DNA of 64,000 nucleotides from Liolophura sinensis (Eukaryota > Mollusca > Polyplacophora > Chitonida > Chitonidae). Under the pieces are notes generated by a model. That model worked only from the letters and a program-made list of their open reading frames with translations, did not search any database and was not told the origin of the DNA. This document shows positions 50,636 to 61,958 of this stretch, one piece after another (positions within the stretch are counted from its first letter, which is position 1; each line of letters starts with the position of its first letter). The DNA is taken from assembly GCF_032854445.1 (NCBI RefSeq), contig NC_088301.1, forward strand, positions 29,618,402 to 29,682,401. Reading direction: 5' to 3'. Position numbers and translations under genes: made by a program.

Positions 50636-51755
50636 GATGGTGACGCTTATCTTGTTGTTAGTGAGGGTGATGCTGATGGTGTTGTTGGTGAGGGTGATGC
50701 TGATCATGCTGTTAGTGAGGGTGACCCTGGTCGTGTTGTTAGTGAGGTTGATGACGCTGAAACTGCTGTTAGTGAGGTAGACGCTGATCGTGCTGTTAGT
50801 GAGGGTGACACTAATCGTGCTTCAACACTAAGTGATGCTGATCGTGTTGTTATTGAGGGTGATGCTTATCGTACTGTTAGTGAGGGTAACGCTAATCGTG
50901 CTGTTAGTGAGGGTGATGCGAATCATGCTGTTAGAGAGGATGACATTGATCGTGTTGTTTGTGAGGGTGACAATGATAGTGCAGTTAGTCAGGATGACGC
51001 TGATTGTGCTCTTCATGAGGGTGACGCTGATCATGTTGTTAGTGAGGGTGACGCTGATCGTGTTGTTAATGAGGGTGAAGCTGACCGTACTGTTAGTGAG
51101 TGTGACTCTGATCGTGTTGTTAATGAGGGTGAAGCTGACCGTACTGTTAGTGAGGGTGATGCTGATTAGGCTGTACGTGAGGGTGATGATGATCATGATG
51201 TTAGTGAGGGTAATGTTGATCGTGTTGTTAATGAGGCTGAAGCTGATCGTGCTGATAGTTAGGTTGGTGCGGATTGTGTTGTTATTGATGGTGACACTAA
51301 TCGTACTGTTAGTGAGGGTGACACTAATAGTGCTGTTAGTGAGGGTGATGCTGATCGTGCTGTTATTGATGGTGACACTGATCGTGTTGTTAGTGAGGGT
51401 GACGCTGATCGCGTTGTTAGTGAGGGTGACGCTGATCGTGTTGTTAGTGAGGGCGACGTTGATCGTGTTGTTAGTGAGGGTGACGCTGATCGTGTTGTTG
51501 GTGAGGGTGACGCTGATCGCGTTGTTAGTGAGGGTGACGCTGATCGTGTTGTTAGTGAGGGTGACGCTGATCGTGTTGTTAGTGAGGGTGACACTGATCG
51601 TGTTGTTAGTGAGGGTGACGCTGATCGCGTTGTTAGTGAGGGTGACGCTGATCGTGGTGTTAGTGAGGGTGACGCTGATCGTGTTGTTAGTGAGGGCGAC
51701 GCTGATCGTGTTGTTAGTGAGGGTGACGCTGATCGTGTTTTTCGTGAGGGTGTGC
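50636..51755. repeat. 27-bp minisatellite, about 41 units
   Basis: The unit GAGGGTGACGCTGATCGTGT plus TGTTAGT repeats with little length change across 1.1 kb, from diverged at the left edge to nearly uniform after 51,400. Three overlapping frames of 184 to 311 codons are open on both strands (EGDADRVVS and TISVTLTNN types), as expected for a 27-nt unit lacking stops. I do not call a gene. Confidence 0.93.
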
Positions 51756-53979
51756 AATAAGTTATAAGAAATGCTTATTTACTCATTTTATTTTATTGGG
51801 ATTTCTGCTCAGGAGTATTGCCACGCTTGAATGCAGGACACTGAGCAGAACCCAGTAGCTGTTGAACATTTTGAAGGTTAAGACTGCAGACGCTTGCAGC
51901 GCATGGGAGATTCCATGTAATCTAGCACAGCAGTTAACTAGGCCCTATTCAAGTGGGTATATAAGTATACGTCAATTGTATATCACGTACAACTTTCAGC
52001 TTAAGCCCGACGGCTAGATCCAGAACGTAGTTAACAAGTCACATTATCGTTTATACACAACTGTCACACTTAGGGCAAGTCTTTCAAATCCATGCACAAT
52101 ATATGCAAGTACATGTAAGAGAGAGTGCAAACTGAGTACAGCATAAATAAGGATGTCAGGTAGAAGGAATTGCGTTTAGTGGATTCACCCGATTTTGTGA
52201 TCTTGACCACAAGACTACCTGCCTTACCTAATTATAACCTCACCTGATTTCTCCATTTTAATTGTTCTAAGAAGATAGTAATATATTAAAAATATGTGCT
52301 TTTAGATAACTTTAACCTTCATACCATTGTGATATTTTCTAGTTCAAACTTCCGTCGTCTTAAGGACCGCATAACAACGTACGTAAAGTCTACAACGTGC
52401 TGGCTAATATACAGTAAGAATTTGCACAATGTGCATTTAAAATAAATGAATTGTTCCGTGGCACTACTGACTTTCTTCCCCTAAAAACAAATGGTCGTTA
52501 CCAACACAGTATCGCTTTCTAATACAGTGCAGTGGTTTAAAACCTAGGAACAGTGCCCAGTTGTTCCAGAGTTTGTGGCATGATCTTTTATACGTCGTTG
52601 TACGGCATGAAAGGTAAGATTGATATGTTTCATAATCAGAAGACAAAAAATAAAGTCATATTATACAGTATGGCCGTTTTGGCATGCACTCTGTGCATTA
52701 ATCAGAGCAGCGACGACAGTGTGATAGTTGTAGATGGTCACATGTTACCGGTGAAATCCGGCTTCTTATCAATTTACCACAGTCAGAGTTTTATTCTAAC
52801 TGTTCGTGCAAATGCGTAAATATCAGCAAGTTATGCGCCACCTAGCACCATGGCTTAAGCAAAATGAAAATAAATGCTCAGCGATGTTAATATCACTGGT
52901 CTAGAATTGTCAAAAATACTGTGCCTTTTTATGTAGTAATATACAATATAAAGGACTACACGTAGTATAGAGAGCAAACCCAGAGCAGAGCAGCCACTAC
53001 AGTGTGATAGTTGGCAAATGGTCAGACCAATGCAAAAACAAAAAAAAAATCATAACTTCATTTAACTAGCTTTGCGATAAGAGTGCAAGCAAATCTGCAT
53101 AGATCATTTCTACATCCTATGGAAAGTCAAAGACAGCAACGAAGAAACACTGAATAGTGATCAACCATTTCAAATATTCAAAGAGTTAGTGATCAAAAGA
53201 CCTTCCTTGGTGCTAAATGAAGAACAAAACACACGTTAGATGCTTGATAATTCTTTTCCTCAGAATCCAGGCTAAAAATATATATGGCCAGTGTATAAAC
53301 GTAAAATGACACACATGCACAATAAAACATTGGAATGGTATGAATTAAACTTACGATAGGATTATGAAAATCGGCCCTATGAAGCTAAAAGTTGTTGGAA
53401 GAAGTGTTGTTGAAAAAGCCGTTAAGCACTACCGACTTACTTATTAATTCCACTGGTGTTGTACGAGTTTTCTTAACATGTATCACTCATGCAATGGTGG
53501 TCAGGTTTAAGGGTTGAGGAAATGGGAAGCAGATCGGTCAAACCTTTCGCGAGATACCTCGCACACAAGTTTGAAATTCCACTTATATTAGCACAAGCGA
53601 TCTAATTCGTAAACAGCCTTGCAATGCTTGTTATAAAGTGTAATACATGTTATGTCAGGCTAAAAACTCTGAATATCATTCTTATACAAATCTAATGGAA
53701 CTATACATCTATTCCAGACGAAAATTCTATGATGGGCTTAACTGGAACAACAGGACCCAGACGTGTGAAGGTAGGGCAGCACCTACCGCGACGAAGTCAA
53801 CGATGGCGCGGATAGTTATAGTTCCCTACAGTTATCTCTGTAATACAATCAAACCTCTGCGTCGAAACAGACATTCGTATACCAGCCGTCAACCAAATCG
53901 GTCTGTTGGGCAGATCGAAAATAGACCAAATAAATAACTTAGTATTCGGAAATTAATGCTAAATAAATCGTATACTTAC

Positions 53980-54004
53980 CCGGTATTAGGTGTCGTTGTG
54001 TTAC
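53980..54004 (-). CDS. 25-nt microexon of gene 1
   Basis: An acceptor (TTTTATTTACAG) and a strong donor (CCGG/GTAAGTAT) enclose 25 nt. The only frame that leaves in the phase the downstream exons need enters after one base of a codon, and the 57,043 exon supplies exactly that base. The peptide is NTTTPNTG with a junction Gly in front. It resembles the end of the middle exon (both end in T-G across ACCGG/GTAAG), which may reflect an old exon duplication. It can splice in frame to 46,297 or directly to 22,653. Confidence 0.6.
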
Positions 54005-54688
54005 CTGTAAATAAAACAACTTATGATTAAATATTTATCACATCTATTGTCGATCATTGATTGTTAGTATACATTTAATGTTTTCTTTTCATTAAAAGGC
54101 AAAGAAAACACTGGTAACCACTCTACGCAGTAAAATGCAAATCTTTCTTTGGATTCTACGGTGACGTTTTCTGACAATATTGGGACCAGTGACGTCACAT
54201 CAGGCTTTTGTCACGTCACACAAGAAGACCAGCAGATTTCATCGTTCTGAATGCATCTACATCTCTGAATGCATTCACCGAATGGACTTTGAAACGAACC
54301 ATTACAGGGGGAAAATATAGATGTGACGTCACTGGCCCTCACTACAGACCACGGTAGAATGTTTCAAAACCATTTTACTAGGTTCGAAAAATTAAGTGAA
54401 TTGTTCTCCAGGGCAGTTTTTTAAGGGTCTTTCATCTGACATATACATTATTTTAGAGTTTAATTTGCCTTTAATATATCCTATATGCTGTAGTACCAAA
54501 TTGTTATATAAATTTACTGACAGAATGGATGAGTAATTATGAATATGCATAACTGATTGATTCCAGTTTAAACTGAACGAAAAAGCCATTAAATCGATAA
54601 TCGTTTTTTAATCTTTAGTTGCCCAGTCTGCCTCAGCTCAGCGAGCAACCACTTGCAGCCAATTAGGTCGCAAGATTGAATCCATTGA

Positions 54689-54957
54689 GGGGGCCTCCGT
54701 ATCTCAGTCGGTTAGCACGCTAGCGCAGCGTAATGGCCCAGGAGCCTCTCACCAATGCGGTCGCTGTGAGTTCAAGTCCAGCTCATGCTGGCTTCCTCTC
54801 CGGCCGTAAGTGGGAAGGTCTGCAGCAACCTGCGAATGGTCGTGGGTTTCCCCCCGGGCTGTACCCGGTTTCCACCCACCATAATGCTGGAAGCCGTCGT
54901 ATAAGTGAAATATTCTTGAGTACGGCATAAAACACCAATCAAATAAATAAATAAATA
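54689..54957 (+). mobile_element. Full-length SINE with target-site duplication
   Basis: This is the most complete copy: A-box-like TCTCAGTCGGTTAGC, B-box-like GAGTTCAAGTCC, GC-rich core, conserved 3' domain and AAAT tail. AATCCATTGA flanks it at 54,679-54,688 and 54,958-54,967. It lies in an intron of gene 1, antisense to the gene, and is a good reference for the family. Confidence 0.93.
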
Positions 54958-56096
54958 AATCCATTGAAATAAAACTACATAAAATAATGGCCATGCTTGT
55001 GTGGCTGGTGTTTAACAGTTTTTGACGTGCCTTTATATCCACCTATAGATTCAGCTGCATTAGTGTTTGCACACATGATGCGAGTCTTTTTAAGGATCAT
55101 ATGGATACTGTTGGATGCTGCATGCGTATGTAGGGATGTGAAAGTGAGTTACCCTAAATCCCGGACACATGCGACCAGTATAACAGAACATAAGGTGAAA
55201 TTTGAAAACATTTTGAAGATTAAAATCAAATGGTCAAGAGGGTGGGGGGTTGGGGGTTGGTTTGGGGGCGGGGGGAGGGGGGCCATTTGGAGACTTCCTT
55301 CAGTTCTAAAACAATCTGTCCAAATAGCGGAAGTATTCTAACTGCATCAAAACATGCACTATGTAGGTGGTTGAATGTGTTGAGGATTTACGGTACTGAA
55401 TTTTTGGATGAAATTCTTGCGACTAGTAAAATGTCTTTTGATGTGTAAACAAAGAGATGTATAAATAACATGCAGTATATTTCAGATGAAGAAAAGCTTG
55501 AAATGTAATCTACACCTCAATGGATCCGACAAAGAATTCAAACGTTAGACTTGCAAGAGAATATCAGGCCTAAATGTCAAAAGAATGTATAATAAAATGG
55601 CCCCTTCTACTGACGCTTTCATATATATGGGCCTTCTTCAACGTTAAGACTATGTACATGTACTCAAACAATTTTCTCTTATATGACCACTTATATATCG
55701 GGTTTTAAATGAATAAATGAAAAATTACGCAGTCAAATCTAAACCTCCTTACTAAAAACTGCTGACGAACTAGCTAAAGTTGGATTACAGCATGTGATCT
55801 CACTGGTCAGAAGCACACACACGAAATTAATCTGAAACATTTATCTATGTAAAAGGTTTATGAATGTCGACCGATCGTAAAACATTGAATACAATTCAGT
55901 CGAACTGAACGCCCAGAGCAGTGCATCGCTTTCGGTAATGACAACCTGACACCCTTTGAATAGGATTTTTGTAAGCGACACATCGTGTTACAGGTATGTT
56001 TCCTATCACTAAATTATGTATTCACCATTTGACTTGGTTAATTTGGTACGATTTATTTCCTTTTGTTCAGGTCTTAGAAACAAAGCATTAATTAAT

Positions 56097-56345
56097 TTAT
56101 TTATTTGGTTAGTGTTTTACGATTAGTCCATGCCGCCAAACTGATGCCACCAGTGAAGTCTCATGCCGAAGACACCAGACATGACACCCCACTCAGTCAC
56201 ATTATACTGATACCGGACCAACCAGTCCAGGTCAAACGCCGCTTTCTGAAACAGATTTGCTTGCCCTAACCTCTCAGTGCTGAGAGCCAAGCAATGGTCT
56301 TTGGTGTGACCCGATCCGGGTTGGATCCTGGGTCTCCCGACACGC
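56097..56345 (-). mobile_element. Dispersed repeat with SINE-like A-rich tail
   Basis: On the minus strand this ends in GTAAAACACTAACCAAATAA, close to the SINE tail, but its body is different and includes GGTCCGGTATCAGTATAATG and TGTCTGGTGTCTTCGGCATG. I infer a second short retroposon family that shares the 3' end. Its 74-codon open frame is not taken as a gene. Confidence 0.55.
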
Positions 56346-57042
56346 AAAAACCTATATTCTCGCGCCTTGATAATATTATACTTTTAGCAACATCCTCTAC
56401 AACCTGCACCATTTTAGTTCTATAAATTGATTCTACATGTACATGAAACTACATTTGTACATCTCTTTAATACTTCCGGTTTCTCTGATTTCATTATCGT
56501 ATGTTAACACTAAATTTTACACCAAGACATACACGTTTAGACTAAAGTAGTATAAAAGATAAATGTAGGTAAAAGAAACACATATATCCTTTCTCTTCAG
56601 TTGTCTGATTATGGCGATACAATATGCATGCTAAAGGGAAATGGAACATCGTAATGCAATGGGCACTGGTGATTCCTGATACTGTGTATCGACTAATAAC
56701 TGGTAAATTGTTCTCCGCGACGCTCGGACATCTGAAGCCTTGTGCAGTGCCTAATCGATTTTACACAGGAGAAAACGCACATTCGTGCATTGGTATAGGC
56801 CTTAGAGGGCTGCAAAGTCAAATGTTCTTGTTACTCGCCTTTCTGGGTCACTGTGCCTCAGATTTGAATAGCTGAACGCCTGAATATATAGAACAGAATG
56901 CACATGTCGTTGGTAAACAATAAAACCCCCTACTGGCGCCTAAATCTGTACCGTGATGGCTGCTCTTATACACATTCGTGCTCTGCTGAACTAAAGCATC
57001 AGGCTTCAATCACTCAGGTATCATGACGCCATAAATACCTAC

Positions 57043-57079
57043 CTGAATTCAACTCAAGTCGCTCTGGTACAGCCGTCAT
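57043..57079 (-). CDS. Distal alternative first coding exon (1a) of gene 1
   Basis: The exon encodes MTAVPERLELNS plus one base, ending at a near-perfect donor (CAG/GTAGGT). The ATG has A at -3. The one-base overhang is what the 53,980 microexon requires. The resulting isoforms are 164 residues (1a, microexon, last exon) or 205 residues (with the middle exon), both open to the same stop. A TATATATA-like stretch lies near 57,240 on this strand, about 165 nt upstream of the ATG, and could be a core promoter. A 12-residue coding exon could arise by chance, so the phase match with the microexon is the main support. Confidence 0.55.
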
Positions 57080-58055
57080 ACTGGACAATGCCGCAATGAA
57101 AGTATAACTGACCACAAAGCTTCTTCTACTAAACAGATTACTACACAGGCCTAGTTCAGAAGAATCGCTATTCCCCTGCTACGTAGTCTCCACGCATCGT
57201 TGTACATATCTGCTACATCCCGCGTTCATGTCATATCAGTATATATAACATCTGCAGGACTTCACAGTGTGGCCGTAGATGTAGTTGTGTCTACCCACAA
57301 TCATCCCCTGAACCACAGAATTACAGCTACCCCTCGCACGTATACAAAGGTAAAATGCCACTACTGAGCCTGTTTCCTCGGCTGTTGCTCCCCAGTTCGA
57401 CAAACACACGGCAAACCTATGCGCAGGCAGGTATCGCTTAGCGATAAATGTACCGCTGTCATTACCATCTGTTTCTCCCGAATATTAACCTTAAGTCAGC
57501 GTCAAATATTCTGACAGGTCTGTTTATAGCGGGTATACTCAGCGCAACCTGCACCGGACATACGGGAAAATGTTGGACGCACCATCACCTTACTCTACTG
57601 CCAGAAATGTTATTCTAGACATATGGTTACCATGGATACAAGGGACTTAACCGCAAGGTAGCCTGTGCATGTGCTGAACGTACACTTAATAGAATTCAGC
57701 TTATATTACCTAATTTGTTCTTTAGCAAAGTGTTAAATTTATGTCGTAGACAATTTGATGAATTCAAAATAGTCATTTGACGTGTTTGCATGATTTACAT
57801 CACTTCTTGAAAACGACATTCTTTGCATTTCTATACGTAGTTTATCGTCATTTGTGCAAGTAGATTGCTCAAACATATTTACATCCCAGATTAAAATAAG
57901 ATGTTTAAAAATCAAATCCAATTAGTCACAATTGGTTTTGAGTTTGCAATTAAATTACTGACAACTGACAATTACTTTATCTGTTTTTTGTTCCAACAGA
58001 GCTAAAACGCATTCAAAGTATTCATGCGTGTATATACTGTAAAACTCCCATATGG

Positions 58056-58310
58056 CTTGATCATCTTCATGCATGTACGAACCACACAAAAATGGTGGTG
58101 GGAAATGGTGTACCAAGATCATCTTCATGCATGTACGAACCACACAAAAATGGTAATGGAAAATGGTTGTACCAAGTTGGTAGTACACGATAAACGATGA
58201 GCAGTGCACACGATAAACGATGAGCAGGAAAGTGGTGGAAAATGATGTACCAAGTTTGGGTGTACGATAAACGATGAGCAGTGCACACGATAAACGATAG
58301 ACACAAAGGT
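58056..58310. repeat. Short imperfect repeat cluster
   Basis: GATCATCTTCATGCATGTAC with CCACACAAAAATGGT occurs twice. CACGATAAACGATGAGCAG then recurs about four times with small variations. No coding sense. Confidence 0.8.
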
Positions 58311-58972
58311 GGTGGCTATTTACGTATTCATTCTCATTAGAAGTTTCAAACTAATTCTGTGAGAGTTGTATCTCAAATCAAGTGCTTGCTCACAGGGACA
58401 ATGCATTTGTGGGGCGATAAGTCTGAGGAGATAAGAACACAGCATAAATGTTTACATCCATCACTATTGTCGATCCTGAATTGGCATTACAAACTGAATT
58501 TATATTTACCAAATGTATAACAATATGAGACAAAAAATGTGAATATAATGTTATTACACGGTTTACTTTCTTCAAATAGTCAAATGGTAAACAGCATAAA
58601 GCTTGCTTTTAAACCACGCCAGTTGCATGAATTTACACTTGCGCAGATCATCATACAATGGTTGGTGGTGGTCAGTAAGAGGTCTGTTGTAATAAAACTA
58701 AACGCATCAGTCACAGAATAACACACAAAGGCAGCTTTGAAATCAAACACCCTCTCATTACAGAACAGTATAAACCCTTGTGTTTAGGATGAGATCAGCG
58801 TTCACAAATAAACGTTTGTTCTTTATGAATGTTCGTTAATTTTACTAAACGTCAGCATTGCTGCACATAATCCAAAAGATAAGTTATTTACTGACATTGT
58901 CGAAAAGCATTCTCAAATTGAATATCAATGGTTGTATCGGTCTGCTCAGCGTTACACGGTTCATTTTCAATG

Positions 58973-59077
58973 TTTCCCAGGGCTCTTTCCTCCCACCATA
59001 ATGCTGGCCGCCGTTGTATGAGTGAAATATTCTTGAGTAGGGCGTAAAACATCAATAAAATAAAATAAATAAATAAA
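58973..59077 (+). mobile_element. 5'-truncated SINE with 12-bp target-site duplication
   Basis: Only the last ~100 bp of the SINE are present, flanked by perfect TCATTTTCAATG at 58,961-58,972 and 59,078-59,089. It shows that truncated integration by target-primed reverse transcription is common for this family. Confidence 0.9.
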
Positions 59078-59611
59078 TCATTTTCAATGCTGATCCCAGG
59101 TTGTGACTGCTTTGCAAATAATTGGAATGGGATTTAACCTACGATCTGTGTAAAAGTTCGTTATCACTTAACATTCTTAAACAATATGTCTCTTAAGGAC
59201 CCTGTCAGATATTCACCACAGAATTCGTAAGACAAAACCTGTTTCACACACCAAAATGCTATGGAAGTAATATTAGCCCATGTCTTTTAAAGAAGACCTA
59301 GTAGGCCTATGTTGAGCAACGAGTATTTTTTTTAGCTTGGCCTATGTCATCTATTACACCGATAACTTAACAACTTTCACAACAAACCGAAAACCCCATT
59401 GTCAGTCCGCAGATGATCTGTCACTGTGAGTAGGTTGAAAATTAGCTTCTGCGAGAGATGGTCTACTTCTCATCTAGCAATGGGTCCTTTCAGCAGATCT
59501 TCACAATGGAATGTTTATGGGGAGTCTTCTTGTATTCCAGTGGTCGGTGACGTAAAGACAGTTAATGCGATAGAGCGATAGACAAATATTGCAATTAGCA
59601 AACGCGATATT

Positions 59612-59617
59612 TTTATT
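59612..59617 (-). promoter_or_regulatory. Poly(A) signal of gene 2
   Basis: AATAAA on the minus strand lies about 70 nt past the TGA of the terminal EGF exon, a usual distance for a short 3' UTR. Confidence 0.55.
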
Positions 59618-59686
59618 AATGGATAAATATTCAGCCTTGCTAATCAGCGATGCGTTCTCATGGTTTCAACGAATTTTTGGACACTA

Positions 59687-59823
59687 TCAGAGACAGCGTG
59701 TCCCCGAGAAGCCTGGTTCACAGCCCTCATCACATTTGCCCGTAGCCTTGTCACACGGCTCACCTCCAATGCATTTCCCGCAGGTAGACAAACACTGGTA
59801 GCCATACTTCCCTCTCTCACAAG
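59687..59823 (-). CDS. Terminal EGF-like exon of gene 2, with stop codon
   Basis: The acceptor is TTTTCTTTCCAG. The exon encodes CERGKYGYQC, CGKC, CDKATGKC and CEPGFSGTRC, then a single Leu and TGA. The protein therefore ends one residue after the last cysteine, with no membrane segment or cytoplasmic tail in this path. AATAAA follows about 70 nt downstream, supporting a real 3' end. I infer a secreted protein or secreted isoform; an alternative 3' path to a membrane exon cannot be excluded. Neighbouring proteins of this type in invertebrates are usually named multiple EGF-like domains protein. Confidence 0.78.
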
Positions 59824-60710
59824 CTGGAAAGAAAATTTTAACATTTTAAGCATGGTCAAACCGAACGCGAAGAACAGAAATGTCACAATCATGTCACCTG
59901 GGCTATAGTCACCAACAAAAGGCAAGAGGCGTCTGCTCCTTAAAACTTGGCGTTCCAGAGCTGATAAGTAACAGTTACCGCCTTCCTTTATCACAGAGGT
60001 CGCGAGACCGGGAGATCATTTTTCTTAGATACCAAAACGGAAATCTCAACAAAACATTTGTTAACTTGACGGAATGTAACAAGTTTGAAAAAAGTCCAGA
60101 TTTGGATAAAACTGGCCATTACTGTGAACACGTTGGATGTAGGAGTCAGAAGCTCAAACTTGAGCTGCAACTCGTTATGATGAAGCCATGCACCAAGTTT
60201 CAATTCAATACGATGCACCGTTTTCAAAAAAGTCCGAAAAACTAGTGTGGCGGACTGATGGGCCTTCGGACGGACAGACGGGGTGCAAACCTATAGCCTC
60301 TGAGCCCCCGCCACAAGCACTAGATGGGGAATGCAGCCAAAAGCAGCCAAGGTTTCTACGTCACTAGAACACCCAGTACACCTGGTACAGCCATCACTTG
60401 AACACCTACAGTCATTCCGAATCTTAGCCGGTGGGTATGTTGGATGAATGACTGGCCAGTATGTAAATTACAGACACATAGATCTGGGAGTCAGGCTGTG
60501 GAGTTATGCTACTGAACTCAAGTTAAAACCCCTGCCGGGGATAAAAGGCATCAATTACACCAAACCTCGTACATGGCTAATTTCAAAGGCTAAATCGTCG
60601 CATCTATAGCTGCAATCAAATTGAAGAATGTATATTGGTGTTCACAGCTGGTTAATGTTTTTTGGGTTTTTTTCCGTACAAAAAAACCGTACCACTGTTA
60701 GGTAGCTTAC

Positions 60711-60848
60711 CTGTCTTGCATAACTCTCCGTGATATCCAAGCTCACAGCCAAAGGCACACACACCTGATCTCTTATCACAGGTTTTCCTGTCTTTGCACA
60801 CTCCACAAGTCTCCCTACAACTTGGTCCATAAGAGCCATGCGGACAAC
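60711..60848 (-). CDS. EGF-like domain exon, gene 2
   Basis: The 138-nt exon lies between acceptor ACTGGTAG and donor GACAG/GTAAGC, with one-base phase on both sides. It encodes CPHGSYGPSC, CGVC, CDKRSGVC and CELGYHGELC, again eight cysteines. It is the clearest of the four units and fits the MEGF/Draper-like consensus throughout. It splices in frame to the terminal exon at 59,823, giving Lys-Thr-Ala-Cys across the junction. Confidence 0.87.
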
Positions 60849-61255
60849 CTACCAGTACAAGTGGAAGGAATAGTAAGGAAATTAGGGGAAAAAATATATC
60901 TGATTGCAACCTTGACGATTGATTAACTGTGTGCACCCGATCATACACGTAGAGTTTAGTTAATAAGAAAGAAATCAGCAGTTCTATGCACAGTGTTTCC
61001 TTGAATTACATGCCAGTAACGTTATGATTGATATCGTAATCTTGCACTATGTCGTACCCCAAAAAGCAGTAATCCGTAAAAGTGCCGACGATTTGACACC
61101 TAGTGAAATAATTATTGTTCGCATTTTTCAATATCCATTATCTCCACAGCTGCAGAAGATAAAGAAACTTATTATTTATGTAGTCAAATTGTACGTAGCA
61201 TATGTGATTTTTTTCGTAAACCTTTCCCATTACGCTTTTGGGTCATAACGAATCG

Positions 61256-61258
<3 letters not shown>

Positions 61259-61320
<62 letters not shown>

Positions 61321-61328
61321 CGATGCCA

Positions 61329-61408
<80 letters not shown>
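61259..61408. repeat. Compound TA and GA microsatellite
   Basis: A (TA)n run of about 57 bp, a short GATCGATGCCATC break, then (TA)n of about 30 bp and (GA)n of about 48 bp. It lies in an intron of gene 2 and is likely length-variable. Confidence 0.95.
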
Positions 61409-61412
<4 letters not shown>

Positions 61413-61506
61413 CGCCGAAGTCATTAAACCTCGACACGTCTCAACATTTAACAGTCTCAACATTTAACAGTCCCAACATTTAACAGTCCCAACACCCTTC
61501 ACATAC

Positions 61507-61644
61507 TTATGTTGCAGTACTCGCCCATATAGCCGGGCTGACATCCTTCTGGACAATCTCCTGTCACAAAGTCACAAGGCTCTTGTCTCAGGCACACACC
61601 ACACACCCCAACACACAGTTCACCGTATCGGCCTTTCTGACATC
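61507..61644 (-). CDS. EGF-like domain exon, gene 2
   Basis: The 138-nt exon lies between acceptor TTTTCTCCAG and donor CATAA/GTATGT, in the same one-base phase as its neighbours. It encodes CQKGRYGELC, CGVC, CDFVTGDC and a closing CQPGYMGEYC, with eight cysteines in canonical spacing. Symmetric exons of this phase can be duplicated or skipped without a frameshift, which is how such arrays grow. The TA/GA microsatellite just downstream (61,259-61,408) lies in the following intron. Confidence 0.85.
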
Positions 61645-61958
61645 CTGGAGAAAACAAATAGGGATGTCACTCGAGCCATACAGGTATAAAGGAAAGTGAC
61701 CTCTGACAAAACATGCACTAAGGTTTGTGACAAAAGTATTTTTTGCAAAGAAGGTGGGTATTATAACAGTCCTGTCATTCCCCGATGCACTTTAACAGAA
61801 TCTTAAGACACTGACCTTTTTTACTACAAAAAGACACCGCTGAGATATGAGAGTAATAATAGTGAGAATGAATTTTACCCAAACTATCCAGCAACCAATT
61901 TTGGTATCTACTGTGTAAGTTTATATATTGGTCTACATGCCTGCATGTGTCCATTTCC

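Larger units (their letters stand above)
46298..53979 (-). other. Intron and alternative-promoter region of gene 1
   Basis: This 7.7-kb interval separates the microexon from the middle exon and includes the alternative exon 1b. It carries a full-length plus SINE (50,303-50,535) immediately followed by a tRNA-like fragment and the 27-bp minisatellite (50,636-51,755). Stretches 47,030-50,300 and 51,770-53,975 show only short chance open frames and a few microsatellite runs. The sequence just upstream of exon 1b (47,030-47,500) is richer in CpG-containing words than its surroundings. Confidence 0.45.
54005..57042 (-). other. Intron between exon 1a and the microexon of gene 1
   Basis: The inferred intron is about 3.0 kb. 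It holds a full-length plus-strand SINE (54,689-54,957), an old tRNA-like fragment, a G-rich tract at about 55,240-55,285 and a minus-strand repeat at 56,097-56,345. I see no further exon. Confidence 0.45.
57080..59611. other. Interval between gene 1 and gene 2
   Basis: The 3' end of gene 2 and the distal start of gene 1 lie in the same orientation about 2.5 kb apart. The interval contains a short imperfect repeat cluster (58,056-58,310) and a 5'-truncated SINE (58,973-59,077). The rest shows only short chance frames. Regulatory DNA for gene 1 exon 1a would be expected between 57,080 and roughly 58,000. Confidence 0.4.

Noticed and set aside
50615-51767. Frames of 184, 309 and 311 codons as repeat proteins
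   Set aside because: They overlap on both strands and follow the 27-bp unit exactly. No splice sites or start context support one of them.
54689-54780. Functional tRNA gene
   Set aside because: The A- and B-box words belong to a SINE head joined to core and tail, with a target-site duplication around the whole element.
54749-55042. 97-codon minus-strand frame with SINE-like peptide
   Set aside because: It is a translation of the SINE at 54,689-54,957. The same peptide words recur in every copy.
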